Assembly: GCA_937901745.1 (NCBI GenBank)
Contig: CALGSZ010000121.1
Span: 1 to 59,544, forward strand
Reading direction: 5' to 3'
DNA from: an uncultured Chloroflexota bacterium
Lineage (GTDB): Bacteria; Chloroflexota; Chloroflexia; Thermomicrobiales; UBA6265
DNA length: 59,544 bases
The notes under the pieces were generated by a model. It was not told where the DNA came from, did no database searches, and worked only from the letters and a program-made list of their open reading frames with translations. The position numbers and the translations under genes are program-made. Positions 32,654-43,639 of the stretch are shown piece by piece. How positions within the stretch are numbered: the stretch's first letter is position 1; each line of letters begins with the position of its first letter.

Positions 32654-33865
32654 CTAGATCATGACTCCTTCCGGCCAGAGATCGGCAGCGAAGACAAGCG
32701 CCTCCTCATAAATCGGGTCGCCGGTGAAGTTGCGCAGCTCCTGGCTCAGCAACGCCGGCTCGTCCATCTGCCGGCCGTAGACGAGGCGACTGACACGGGG
32801 CATCGTCGGCGTCTCGCTCGTCGTCGTGATCGCCTGGTCATCCGTGCGCTCGACCCGAAATGTACCAGGGCACTCCGGTCCCGCGACCAGTGTCACCGAG
32901 CTCAATCCGCCGCACGCCGGCGGGTGATCGGTCATCCGCAGCCTGAGCAGCACCTCGCGGCTTCGGCCACGCGGGCCAGCGCGCAGCGTCAGGCGCCACC
33001 CTTCACGCGCATGGACCAATTCGCCCGGCGCCCGCCAGCCGAGGCGCGTCGCCAGCCAACCCGCCATGAGGAGCCCGGCGGTCAAGCCACAGCGGCCATC
33101 GCCGTCCCACTTCCCGCAGACGATCTCGACGTCATCGAGCGCTTCGAGACAGGGCTGTGTCACGCCTTGATCGAAGAATTGAGCGATCAGCTGTCGCCAC
33201 GCCGTGAGCCGGGTCCAGACGACATCGGACAAACGTGGGCCAGTCTCGTCTTGCGTCAAGTTCGCCAAGGAGCGCAGCGTTCTGCTCGGATCGGTGGCAG
33301 TTGCCGAGTCCACGATCAAGCGATCGGCGATCCGCAGCAAATCTTGGAGGAGCGGACCTTCCGCTCGCAGGAAGCGCGGCAGGTAGAGAAATCCCGGCAG
33401 CTCCGGCACCAGCAGCGGCGTTGTCACGCTCGCCAGGATATGGTCGCTTCCCTCCTTGGCGGCAACCGTGACGCTCTCACGCTGAATCGCCGGCCGGCCT
33501 CGACCCTGGAGATGCTCGTGGACGCTGACGCGAATATGCAGGCCGGCAGCCTTCCTGCCGTTGCGCACGAGGATGACCGTGCGGGACGGACTGAACTCGA
33601 TCAGCTCGCCGACGACCAGCTCGATCTCCTCCGCCTCGGCGAGCGTCTCGACCACGACGATGAGATTGAGGGTGCTGGCGCGCATGAGAGCCCCTTCGTA
33701 GGCATGCAGCGCCGCATCCTCCTCGCCTCGCCGGTCCTCATTCCATTCCTTCCAGAGCCGATCGAGCTCGCGATGCACCCTCGCGGCATCGAGGACCGGC
33801 GCCGTCCACGACGCGGTCAGCGGCGGTCGAGCCGGCGATACCGTCTTTAGGCTGGTCGTCGTCAT
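32654..33865 (-). CDS. opcA: Glucose-6-phosphate dehydrogenase assembly protein OpcA
   Basis: A 403-residue OpcA/Zwf-assembly-factor-like protein. The N-terminal third has STLNLIVVVETLAEAEEIELVVGELIEFSPSRTVILV, a hallmark of the family, and the C-terminal part CGGLSSVTLVAGPECPGTFRVERTDDQAI. In cyanobacteria and actinobacteria OpcA binds and activates Zwf. It lies directly between zwf and pgl, which agrees with that role. The ATG at 33865 has AGGAGAGG 8 nt upstream. No catalytic residues are known for the family. Confidence 0.88.
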   Translation of the reverse strand: MTTTSLKTVSPARPPLTASWTAPVLDAARVHRELDRLWKEWNEDRRGEEDAALHAYEGALMRASTLNLIVVVETLAEAEEIELVVGELIEFSPSRTVILVRNGRKAAGLHIRVSVHEHLQGRGRPAIQRESVTVAAKEGSDHILASVTTPLLVPELPGFLYLPRFLRAEGPLLQDLLRIADRLIVDSATATDPSRTLRSLANLTQDETGPRLSDVVWTRLTAWRQLIAQFFDQGVTQPCLEALDDVEIVCGKWDGDGRCGLTAGLLMAGWLATRLGWRAPGELVHAREGWRLTLRAGPRGRSREVLLRLRMTDHPPACGGLSSVTLVAGPECPGTFRVERTDDQAITTTSETPTMPRVSRLVYGRQMDEPALLSQELRNFTGDPIYEEALVFAADLWPEGVMI

Positions 33866-33920
33866 CGCGGAAGCCTCTCCTCAGTCGTCCGCGGCTCCCG
33901 GCGGCGCCGGCGGCTGTTGC

Positions 33921-35588
33921 TCACGGACGGCGCCATGTCCGGCCATCACGCTCGATGAGATCGTCGGCCTTGTCCGGCCCCCAGGTGCCGGCCTCGTAGA
34001 GGGGCAGATGCTGTACCGGCTGATCGGCCCAGGCATCGAGGATCGGCTGGACGATCGCCCAGGCCGCCTCGACTTCGTCCCGCCGCGCGAAGAGCGTCGG
34101 GTCACCGAGCATCGCATCGAGGAGCAGCCGCTCGTAGGCGTCCGCGCCGGCGCCACCGAACGCCGCGCCATAGGCGAAGTCCATCCGCACGGTGCGCAGC
34201 CGGGTCGACGCGCCAGGCACCTTCGCGGCGAAGCGGAGCGAGATCCCCTCGTCCGGCTGAATGCGCATCGTCAAGACGTTGGGTTGGAGATCGAGCTTGC
34301 CGATCGATGAGAACATCAGGTGCGGCACGCGCTGGAACTCGATCGCGATCTCCGTCACACGGCGGGGCAAACGCTTGCCGGTCCGCAGGTAGAAGGGCAC
34401 ATCGGCCCAGCGCCAGTTGTCGATGCCAAGCTTGAGCGCGACGAAGGTCTCGGTGGTCGAAGTCGGGCTGACGCCTTTCTCCTGCCGGTAACCGGGCACC
34501 GGCTGGCCGTCAATGAATCCCGCGGCGTACTGACCGCGCACCACGTACTTCGCAACGTCGTCGCCGGTCGGAGGGACGACCGAGCGGAAGACTTTCACCT
34601 TCTCATCGCGGACCGCGTTACCGTTGAAGAACGCCGGCGGTTCCATCGCCACGACGGCCAGCAGTTGGAGCATGTGGCTCTGCACCATGTCGCGCAGCGC
34701 CCCAGCTTCCTCATAGTAGGCCGCGCGGTTTTCGACACCGATCGATTCCGCGACGGTGATCTGCACGTGATCGACGTAGTGCCGCGTCCAGACCGGCTCG
34801 AAGAGGATGTTGGCGAACCGGAAGGCGAGGACGTTCTGGACCGTCTCTTTCCCGAGGTAGTGGTCAATCCGGTAGATCTGCCGCTCGGAGAAGACCGTCG
34901 CGATAGCGGCGTTCAATGCGTGCGCGCTGGCCACGTCGTGTCCGAACGGCTTCTCGATGACGATTCGGTTCCAGCTCTCATGTGGATCGACATAGATGTC
35001 CTGCCGGCTCGCGATACCGCATTGCCCCAGGTTCTCGATGATCGGGATGTAGAAGCTCGGCGGCGTCGCCAGGTAGAAGAGCCGGTTGCCGTTCGCTCGC
35101 CGCTCCCGGTCGACCGTCTCCAGTCGCTCCTTGAGCTTGGTGTAAGTCGCGGCGTCATCGAAGCTGCCGCGGACGTAGAACAACCCGCTCGCGAAGGACT
35201 CCCAGCTCTCTTCGGTCACCGGCGTGCGCGCATGAGCGGCGACCGCCTTGCGCATCTCGGCCCGGAACTGCTCGTCGTTCCAATCGCGGCGAGACACGCC
35301 AACGATCGAGAAGCCCTCCGGCAGCGGCAGCCCGACCGCGAGGTCATAGAGCGCCGGCATCAGCTTGCGCTCCGTCAGGTCGCCAGAAACGCCGAAGATG
35401 ACCATCACGCACGGCGCGGGCACGCGGTCGAGCTGCAACCCCGCGCGCAGCGGATTGACAACGGTTGTCAGATCCCCACCGTCTTGGACGAACTGATGCC
35501 CCACGTGATCCATCTCGACCGTGAGCGTCTCGGAGGGCGACGGCGCATGGATCGTCGTGGGGCGGGGAAGGGTGCGAACGTCGCTCAT
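33921..35588 (-). CDS. zwf: Glucose-6-phosphate 1-dehydrogenase
   Basis: A 555-residue enzyme oxidising glucose 6-phosphate to 6-phosphogluconolactone with NADP. The nucleotide-binding motif VIFGVSGDLTERKL is at 63-76 and the substrate motif RIDHYLGKE at 240-248. The dinucleotide motif normally lies near residue 10-20, so this protein has an N-terminal extension of about 45 residues; GAGGA 5 nt before the ATG at 35588 supports it. The extension (DVRTLPRP...EMDHVGHQFVQ) could be a docking tail for OpcA, which is encoded next door (inference). Confidence 0.94.
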   Translation of the reverse strand: MSDVRTLPRPTTIHAPSPSETLTVEMDHVGHQFVQDGGDLTTVVNPLRAGLQLDRVPAPCVMVIFGVSGDLTERKLMPALYDLAVGLPLPEGFSIVGVSRRDWNDEQFRAEMRKAVAAHARTPVTEESWESFASGLFYVRGSFDDAATYTKLKERLETVDRERRANGNRLFYLATPPSFYIPIIENLGQCGIASRQDIYVDPHESWNRIVIEKPFGHDVASAHALNAAIATVFSERQIYRIDHYLGKETVQNVLAFRFANILFEPVWTRHYVDHVQITVAESIGVENRAAYYEEAGALRDMVQSHMLQLLAVVAMEPPAFFNGNAVRDEKVKVFRSVVPPTGDDVAKYVVRGQYAAGFIDGQPVPGYRQEKGVSPTSTTETFVALKLGIDNWRWADVPFYLRTGKRLPRRVTEIAIEFQRVPHLMFSSIGKLDLQPNVLTMRIQPDEGISLRFAAKVPGASTRLRTVRMDFAYGAAFGGAGADAYERLLLDAMLGDPTLFARRDEVEAAWAIVQPILDAWADQPVQHLPLYEAGTWGPDKADDLIERDGRTWRRP

Positions 35589-35644
35589 GCTTGTCCTCGT
35601 TGTGAAGTGCGTCGGCTATCCACCGCGCCACGGTCGGTGTTCAC

Positions 35645-37201
35645 TTATGACTCCATGCTGTTCTTAGCGCGCCGGGCTGGCTCATCCTCGCCCGCGGCCG
35701 CATCCGGTCCGGTCCTGGCCGGCTGATCCTCCGTCGAGGGCTTCCAGGTCGTATGGAAGACGCCGGGACGATCAACACGGCGATAGGTATGCGCGCCAAA
35801 GTAGTCGCGCTGCGCCTGGATGAGATTGGCCGGCAGCCGATCGGTCCGGTAGCTGTCGAAGTAGCTCAGCGACGCGCTCAGCGCCGGCACCGGGATACCG
35901 ATGCGCACCGCGGTGCTGATGATCTCCCGGCACGCCGCGTGGGCATCGTTCACGATGCTAGAGATGTGCGGCGCCAGTAGCAGATTCTCCAGATTGGGAT
36001 TTTCCGAGAAGGCGGCGCGGATGGGATCGAGCAGGCTCGCTCGGATGATGCAGCCGCCCTTCCAGATCCGCGCGATCTCGGCCAGGTTCAGGTTGTACCC
36101 ATAGGCGTCCGAGGCGGCGCGGAGGAGCGCCATGCCCTGGGCATAGGACGAGATCTTCGCGAAGTACAGCGCGTTCTCCAGCGCGGCGATGAAGTGCTCG
36201 CGCGCCGTCGCATCCCAGGCGTGGGCAGGGCTCCCCTGCGGGCCATTCAAGACGGCGCTGGCCGCGACCCGCTTCTCCTTCATGGAGGAGATCGAGCGAG
36301 CGAAGACCGCCGCGTCGATCGTGGGGATCGGCGTGCCGAGCTCCAGCGCGTTCTGGCTGGTCCAGCGGCCGGTGCCCTTCTGCTCCGCCGTGTCCAGGAT
36401 CATGTCGACAAGTGGCTGGCCCGTTTCGGGATCGGTGTAAGCGAGGATGTCAGCCGTGATCTCGATCAGGTAGCTCGCGAGCCGGCCACGGTTCCAGCGC
36501 CCGAAGACCTCGGCCATCTCCGGCGCGGTCATGCCGAGCGCCCGCTTCATGACATCGTACGTCTCGGCGATGAGCTGCATGTCGCCGTACTCGATGCCGT
36601 TGTGGACCATCTTGACGTAATGGCCCGCGCCGCCCGGCCCAACATGCGTCACGCAGGGTCCGGCCTCGGTCTTGGCGGCGATCGCGGTGAGCATCGGCTC
36701 CAGCCGCGCGTACGCCTCGGCTGGGCCGCCCGGCATCAGGCTCGGTCCCCAGAGCGCGCCTTCCTCCCCGCCGGAGATGCCCATCCCGACGAAGTGGAAG
36801 CGGCCGGCAGTCTCCTTCGCCCGCCGCTCTGTGTCCTGGAAGAAGGAGTTGCCGCCATCAACGACGATATCGTCCGGGTCGAGGTAAGGAGCCAGCTCGG
36901 AAAGGACGGCATCAACCGGCGGGCCCGCCTTGACCATCAGGATGATCTGGCGCGGGCGAGCCAGGGCCGCGACGAACTCGCGAACGCTGAACGTGCCGAC
37001 GATATCGCGGCCGGCAGCGCGGGTGGCGAGATACTCCTGCGTCCGCTCCGCCGTCCGGTTATAGACGGCGATCGGGAAGCCATTGCGCTCGATGTTGAGC
37101 GCGAGGTTCTCGCCCATGACCGCCAAGCCGACGACGCCGACATGGCGAGGTGGCGCGGGCGCGTCGCTGGCAGCGGATGAGGGTTGGGTGGTGGTCGTCA
37201 T
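35645..37201 (-). CDS. gnd: 6-phosphogluconate dehydrogenase, decarboxylating
   Basis: A 518-residue enzyme converting 6-phosphogluconate to ribulose 5-phosphate, CO2 and NADPH. The coenzyme motif GVVGLAVMGENLALN opens at about residue 22, the substrate region reads DGGNSFFQDTERRAKE and GMGISGGEEGALWGPSLMPGG, and the C-terminal SYFDSYRTDRLPANLIQAQRDYFGAHTYRR is typical of the long (dimeric) form. About 35 extra C-terminal residues (GPDAAAGEDEPARRAKNSMES) are low complexity. Its ATG overlaps the stop of the DUF559 gene by 4 bp. Confidence 0.94.
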   Translation of the reverse strand: MTTTTQPSSAASDAPAPPRHVGVVGLAVMGENLALNIERNGFPIAVYNRTAERTQEYLATRAAGRDIVGTFSVREFVAALARPRQIILMVKAGPPVDAVLSELAPYLDPDDIVVDGGNSFFQDTERRAKETAGRFHFVGMGISGGEEGALWGPSLMPGGPAEAYARLEPMLTAIAAKTEAGPCVTHVGPGGAGHYVKMVHNGIEYGDMQLIAETYDVMKRALGMTAPEMAEVFGRWNRGRLASYLIEITADILAYTDPETGQPLVDMILDTAEQKGTGRWTSQNALELGTPIPTIDAAVFARSISSMKEKRVAASAVLNGPQGSPAHAWDATAREHFIAALENALYFAKISSYAQGMALLRAASDAYGYNLNLAEIARIWKGGCIIRASLLDPIRAAFSENPNLENLLLAPHISSIVNDAHAACREIISTAVRIGIPVPALSASLSYFDSYRTDRLPANLIQAQRDYFGAHTYRRVDRPGVFHTTWKPSTEDQPARTGPDAAAGEDEPARRAKNSMES

Positions 37202-37719
37202 CGGTCCGTTTCTTTCTGAGAGTGGGCCCTCACCGCTGGCCCTTCCCCCAGCCTTGGGGGAGGGGTGTCGGGTAGGGCGACGCTATCAGCCGGGTAGACC
37301 TGAGCGGCTCCGGCGGCTCGCGACTGTACGCGACCGGGAGCGATTGGGAGCGAATCGGCAACGGCGCGAATCCTCAGAAGCACCAAGGGAAGGTTGGTCA
37401 AGACATCCTCATTGGCGAAGCGAAAGACCTGCCAGCCGTAGGAAAGGTGTGCGGTGCGCGCCGCGTCATACTCGGCCCGGTCCCGGTGAATGCCGCCATC
37501 AACCTTAACGATGAGCTTCTTGGCCGGGCAGGCGACATCGGCGATGAACGGACCGACCGGGTGCTGACGCCGAAACTTCAGGCCCGCCAGCTGGTGCGCC
37601 CGCAGCGCGCTCCACAGCACTTGCTCAGCCGGCGTCATCCGCTGCCGCAGCAGCTTCGACGCCGCGTCAACCCGCGGCGTCGTCCCACGAATCCGCCCCG
37701 TCGTCGTCCTCCTTCCCAT
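37198..37719 (-). CDS. DUF559 (Vsr-like endonuclease fold) protein, carried on a repeat-flanked cassette
   Basis: A 173-residue protein with the DUF559 core: LRQRMTPAEQVLWSALRAHQ, then GLKFRRQHPVGPFIADVACPAKKLIVKVDGGIHR, where D of FIADVAC and the following acidic/Lys residues match the PD-(D/E)XK-like active site of Vsr endonucleases. Function in the cell is unknown for the family. The gene sits between tal and gnd, where it has no metabolic role. Its last 24 codons are read from an inverted repeat (37227-37268), ending with a 4-bp overlap on gnd, so the reading frame was probably extended or fused by insertion. The start at 37719 is chosen because the upstream frame is the shadow of tal and of the right repeat. 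Confidence 0.78.
   Translation of the reverse strand: MGRRTTTGRIRGTTPRVDAASKLLRQRMTPAEQVLWSALRAHQLAGLKFRRQHPVGPFIADVACPAKKLIVKVDGGIHRDRAEYDAARTAHLSYGWQVFRFANEDVLTNLPLVLLRIRAVADSLPIAPGRVQSRAAGAAQVYPADSVALPDTPPPRLGEGPAVRAHSQKETDR
37227..37268 (+). repeat. Left palindromic repeat of the DUF559 cassette
   Basis: Starts ccctcacc (37227-37234) and runs through a near-palindrome (ccttccccca...tgggggagg) to about 37268. It is related, in inverted orientation, to 37744-37787. It is read as the C-terminal codons of the DUF559 gene. Confidence 0.65.
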
Positions 37720-37743
37720 CGCCGGCCGAATCCTCGCACTACA

Positions 37744-37787
37744 TACCCCCTCTCCCAAACCTGGGAAAGGGGGCCGGGGGGTGAGGG
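37744..37787 (-). repeat. Right palindromic repeat of the DUF559 cassette
   Basis: taccccctctccc..., centre caaacctggg, ending ggtgaggg (37780-37787), which is the exact complement of the left boundary octamer ccctcacc. It ends 2 bp from the tal stop codon (37790). Such CCCTCACC...CTCTCCC palindromes are common beside DUF559 genes in diverse bacteria (from memory, not verified here). Confidence 0.65.
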
Positions 37788-37789
37788 CG

Positions 37790-38926
37790 CTAAACCCCCG
37801 CCAGCGCCTCGCGCTTCGCCTCGACCCCAGCAAGCAGCTGCTCGAACGACGTAACGAAGGCAGCGATTCCCTCTTCCTCCAGCCTGTCCGTGACCGCCTT
37901 GAAGTCGATGCCGACCGCCGGAAGCTCGCTGAACACGTGCCGCGCCTCGTCCACATCTTGATCGACGGTCCGCGCGACGACACCGTGGTCGAGGAACGCC
38001 TCGATCGTCGTCCGCGGCATGGTGTTGACCGTGTGCGGCCCGATCAGCGTCTCGACGTAGAGGACGTCGCTGTAGGCCGGGTTCTTGGTCCCGGTGCTGG
38101 CCCAGAGCGGGCGCTGAACCTTCGCGCCGCGCTCCCGCAGCGGCTTGAAGCGCGGCCCCTCGAAGATTTCGAGGAACTTCTGGTACGCCAGCTTGGCGTT
38201 GGCCACCGCTGCCTTCCCCTTCAGCGCCTCGAGCCGCTGCCGCTCGGCCTCGCTCCCGGCCTCCGCGATCTTCGCGTCGAGCAGCTTGTCGACCGCCGTA
38301 TCAACGCGGCTGACGAAGAACGAGGCAACGGAGGCGATCCTGTCGATCGGCTGACCGTTCTGCACCCGCTTCTCCAGGGCAGCGACGTACGCCTCGGCGA
38401 CGCGCGTGTACGACTCGATCGAGAAGAGGAGGGTGATGTTGATGTTCTTGCCCTCGGCCAGCATCTCCTCGATGACTGGCACGCACTCGACGGTCCCCGG
38501 AATCTTGACCATCAGGTTCGGGCGACTGACCGCCTCCCAGAGACGCCGCACCTCCCGGCGCGTCATCTCCGGATCGCGCGCCGCCGTCGGAGTGACCTCG
38601 ATCGAGCAGAAGCCGTCCTCGCCGTCGGTCGCGTCGTACAAGGGCCGGAAGAGGTCGCAGGCCGCCCGGATATCGTCGATCGCGACCGCGTCGAAGATCT
38701 CGCCCGCGTCCTTGCCGGCCTTCAGCAGCGCGAAGATCTGCTCGTCATAGGCGCTGCCCGACGAGATTGCCTTCTGGAAGATCGTCGGGTTCGAAGTCAG
38801 GCCGCGAATGCCGATCTCGTCGATCGTCCGCTGCAGCTCGCCGCTGTTCAGCTGGTCCCGGCTGATGTCGTCTTGCCAAATGCTCTGACCCTGCTCCAGC
38901 AGGGCCGCCACGCGGGGATGAACCAT
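37790..38926 (-). CDS. tal: Transaldolase
   Basis: A 378-residue transaldolase of the long actinobacterial/cyanobacterial type, moving a dihydroxyacetone unit between sugar phosphates. The Schiff-base lysine is K141 in RPNLMVKIPGT; SNPTIFQKAI near 45-54 and the late PLWASTGTKNPAYSDVLYVE are typical. A strong AAGGAGG lies 5 nt before the ATG at 38926. It follows transketolase by 118 bp and is separated from gnd by the DUF559 cassette. Confidence 0.94.
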   Translation of the reverse strand: MVHPRVAALLEQGQSIWQDDISRDQLNSGELQRTIDEIGIRGLTSNPTIFQKAISSGSAYDEQIFALLKAGKDAGEIFDAVAIDDIRAACDLFRPLYDATDGEDGFCSIEVTPTAARDPEMTRREVRRLWEAVSRPNLMVKIPGTVECVPVIEEMLAEGKNINITLLFSIESYTRVAEAYVAALEKRVQNGQPIDRIASVASFFVSRVDTAVDKLLDAKIAEAGSEAERQRLEALKGKAAVANAKLAYQKFLEIFEGPRFKPLRERGAKVQRPLWASTGTKNPAYSDVLYVETLIGPHTVNTMPRTTIEAFLDHGVVARTVDQDVDEARHVFSELPAVGIDFKAVTDRLEEEGIAAFVTSFEQLLAGVEAKREALAGV

Positions 38927-39043
38927 CAGTGCCTCCTTCTTGCGCCGGTAACCGGCAGCGATGTCGCTCGCGGACGGATGCGCACGCTCCCGTCGGTCGC
39001 CACGATCACGCGCCGGACATGCGGCGAACGGTCGCCGGCGCGA

Positions 39044-41179
<2,136 letters not shown>

Positions 41180-41404
41180 GATCCATCCTCCTGCACTTCG
41201 ATGCGCTGGTCATCGGAAGGCCTGATGTAAGGGCCAGGGCTCCAGATGTCGGGCGCCCACTTCGGTCAATTATGCTACGCGGGTCAAGGCGACGGCCGGC
41301 GTTGCGCCAGTGCCGCCGGGGAGCAGTGATGAGCCGCCGAGGCGCGCCTCGCTACGCGCCTGCGCAGCACGTTTCGTGCCTCGGAAGTTGCTGGTGAAGT
41401 CGCG

Positions 41405-43639
41405 TCAGCGCGCGAGAGCGGACTCGGCCATGCCGGTCTCTTGCATGCCTTCGGATTTTGCGGCCAGGGCAGCCAGCACTCGCTCCGGTGTCATCGGCAG
41501 CCGCGTCACCCAGACGCCGATCGCGTCGTGGATGGCGATCGCGACCGCCGCGGCGAATGGCACGAGCGGCATCTCCGCCACGCCTCGCGCTCCGAACGGC
41601 CCGTTCGGATCGGCAAGCTCCAGGATCACCGGCTCGATCTCCGTCGGCATGTCGAGCGCCGTCGGCAGCAAGTAGTTATTGAAGTAGCGAGTCACGACGC
41701 GCCCATCCTTCACCTGGAAATCCTCGAGCAGCGCGTAGCCGACAGCCTGCGCCAGGCAGCCCTCGATCTGTCCCTCGACCTGCTGCCGGTTGATCGCCCG
41801 GCCGACATCGTGCACGGAGACGACGCGCGGCACTCGAACCTGGCCAGTCAAGAGATTGACCTCGACCTCGACGAGCTGCGCCGCGTAGCCGTAGCAGTAG
41901 TTCGGCGTGCAAGCCCCGGTGACCGGATCGAGCGGGGTGGTTCGCGGCGGGCGGAAGGTGACGGTTGAGACGACGTGCTCCCGCTCCGAGTCGCGCCACT
42001 CCGCCAGCGCCTTCGCCGCCGCCTCGGCCACCGCCCGGCCGGCCATCAGAGTGAGGCGCGAGGCGGACGCGCTGCCCGCGTTCGGCGCCTCGGCGCTGTC
42101 GTCCGTGATCATCTCGACAGCTTCGAGCGGCAACTGGAGCGTCTCCGCCGCGATCTGCCGCAGCGCGAGATGCGTGCCCTGTCCAACATCGGCCGCGCCG
42201 ACGCGCACCCGCGCCCGCCGCTCTCCCTCGAACCGCCCAAACAGCTCGACTGTCGCGGTTGCCTGCTCCGGGAAGCCGAAGGAGTAGCCGACATTCTTCA
42301 TGCCGCAGGCGATGCCGACGCCCCGGCGGATGAAGGGGTCGGGTGTCGCATTCCCATCGTCGCTCCGAGCGCGCCGCTCGTTGAGGGCAGCCGCGCATCG
42401 CTCCAGCACCGCCCCCGCGCTGACACCCGGCGGCAAGGGGTTCTGCGTCGGTTCCAGACTTCCCTCGCGATAAATGTTGCGCCGGCGGAGCTCGACGGGA
42501 TCGAGCCCGAGCGCGTGCGCCAGCCGCGTCACCATGATCTCGGCAGCGAACTGCGCCTGCGGCGCGCCGAAGCCGCGGAAGGCTCCTGTCGGGACATTGT
42601 TCGTGTAGACCGCGTAGCCGTCCACGTGGATGTTCGGGACTTCGTAACAGCCAGAGGAGAAGAGCGAGGCGACCTTCGTCACCTCGACGCTCGTCGAGGC
42701 GTAGGCGCCGGCGTCCGCGATGACCGTTGCCTGGACGGCGGTGATCTTGCCCTCGCGCGTCGCGCCCCACCGGCAACGAATCCGCATCGGATGCCGCTTG
42801 TGGTGCGCGATGATCGACTCCTCCCGGGTCCACTGCATCGCCACCGGCCGGTCGAGCTTCCAAGCTGCCAAAGCTAGAAGATGCTGCAGCGAGAGGTCCT
42901 CCCGTCCGCCGAACGCGCCGCCGATCGCCGCGTAGCGGATGACGACCTGCTCCTCCGGCAACCCGAGCATCCGAGCGATCTGCCGCCGGTCCTCGTGCAG
43001 CCATTGCCCCGCCGTCTCAATGACGACCCGTCCTTCGTCGTCACGGTAGGCGATCCCTGCCTCCGGCTGGAGGTACGCGTGCTCTTGCCAGCCGGTCTGG
43101 AACTCATCCTCGAGGATGACGTCCGCCTCGGCGAACCCGCGCTCGATATCCCCCTTGCGGATAGGACAGTGGAAGACGACGTTCGATCCCTTCTCGGCGT
43201 GCACCAGCGGCGCCCCTGGCGCCATTGCCGTCTCGGGATCGAAGACCGGCGGAAGATCCTCGTACTGGACTCGGACCAAGCGCGCGCCCTCAGCGGCCGC
43301 CTCCGCGCTTTCAGCCGCGACGAGCGCGACGCGATCCCCCTCGAAGCGAACCACATCGCCGCAGAGGGCAGGCTGGTCCTCCTCGATGAGACCGTAAGCG
43401 TTGTGCGGAACGTCGGCGGCGGTCAGCACCGCGACGACGCCGGGGTGGGCGAGCGCGGGAGCGGGATCAATCTCCAGAATGCGGGCATGTGGCCGGTGCG
43501 CGAAGACCGCCTTGAGATGCAGCATCCCCGGCCGGATCAGATCGGCTGGATACCGCGCCGCGCCAGTGACTTTGCCAAGGGCGTCCGGTCGCGGCAAGTC
43601 GCTTCCGATCAGTGTGGCGGGCGCCTGCGTGGCACTCAT
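41405..43639 (-). CDS. Xanthine dehydrogenase-type molybdenum hydroxylase, molybdopterin-binding large subunit
   Basis: A 744-residue protein of the CoxL/XdhA family. Signatures: domain a/b start GKVTGAARYPADL, molybdopterin-contacting GGAFGGRED near residue 260, GVGIACGMKNVGYSFG, and EGQIEGCLAQAVGYALLEDF; the catalytic Glu probably lies in GARGVAEMP. It should hydroxylate hypoxanthine/xanthine to urate, given the urate-degrading genes upstream on the same strand, though other azaheterocycles cannot be excluded. It starts at the ATG at 43639, overlapping the FAD/FeS gene by 4 bp (ATGA). It lacks the FAD and iron-sulphur domains, which are both in the partner. Confidence 0.9.
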   Translation of the reverse strand: MSATQAPATLIGSDLPRPDALGKVTGAARYPADLIRPGMLHLKAVFAHRPHARILEIDPAPALAHPGVVAVLTAADVPHNAYGLIEEDQPALCGDVVRFEGDRVALVAAESAEAAAEGARLVRVQYEDLPPVFDPETAMAPGAPLVHAEKGSNVVFHCPIRKGDIERGFAEADVILEDEFQTGWQEHAYLQPEAGIAYRDDEGRVVIETAGQWLHEDRRQIARMLGLPEEQVVIRYAAIGGAFGGREDLSLQHLLALAAWKLDRPVAMQWTREESIIAHHKRHPMRIRCRWGATREGKITAVQATVIADAGAYASTSVEVTKVASLFSSGCYEVPNIHVDGYAVYTNNVPTGAFRGFGAPQAQFAAEIMVTRLAHALGLDPVELRRRNIYREGSLEPTQNPLPPGVSAGAVLERCAAALNERRARSDDGNATPDPFIRRGVGIACGMKNVGYSFGFPEQATATVELFGRFEGERRARVRVGAADVGQGTHLALRQIAAETLQLPLEAVEMITDDSAEAPNAGSASASRLTLMAGRAVAEAAAKALAEWRDSEREHVVSTVTFRPPRTTPLDPVTGACTPNYCYGYAAQLVEVEVNLLTGQVRVPRVVSVHDVGRAINRQQVEGQIEGCLAQAVGYALLEDFQVKDGRVVTRYFNNYLLPTALDMPTEIEPVILELADPNGPFGARGVAEMPLVPFAAAVAIAIHDAIGVWVTRLPMTPERVLAALAAKSEGMQETGMAESALAR

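Noticed and set aside
31589..33850. Long plus-strand open frame over rpiA, pgl and opcA
   Set aside because: Antisense shadow of three recognised genes; no ribosome site or domain.
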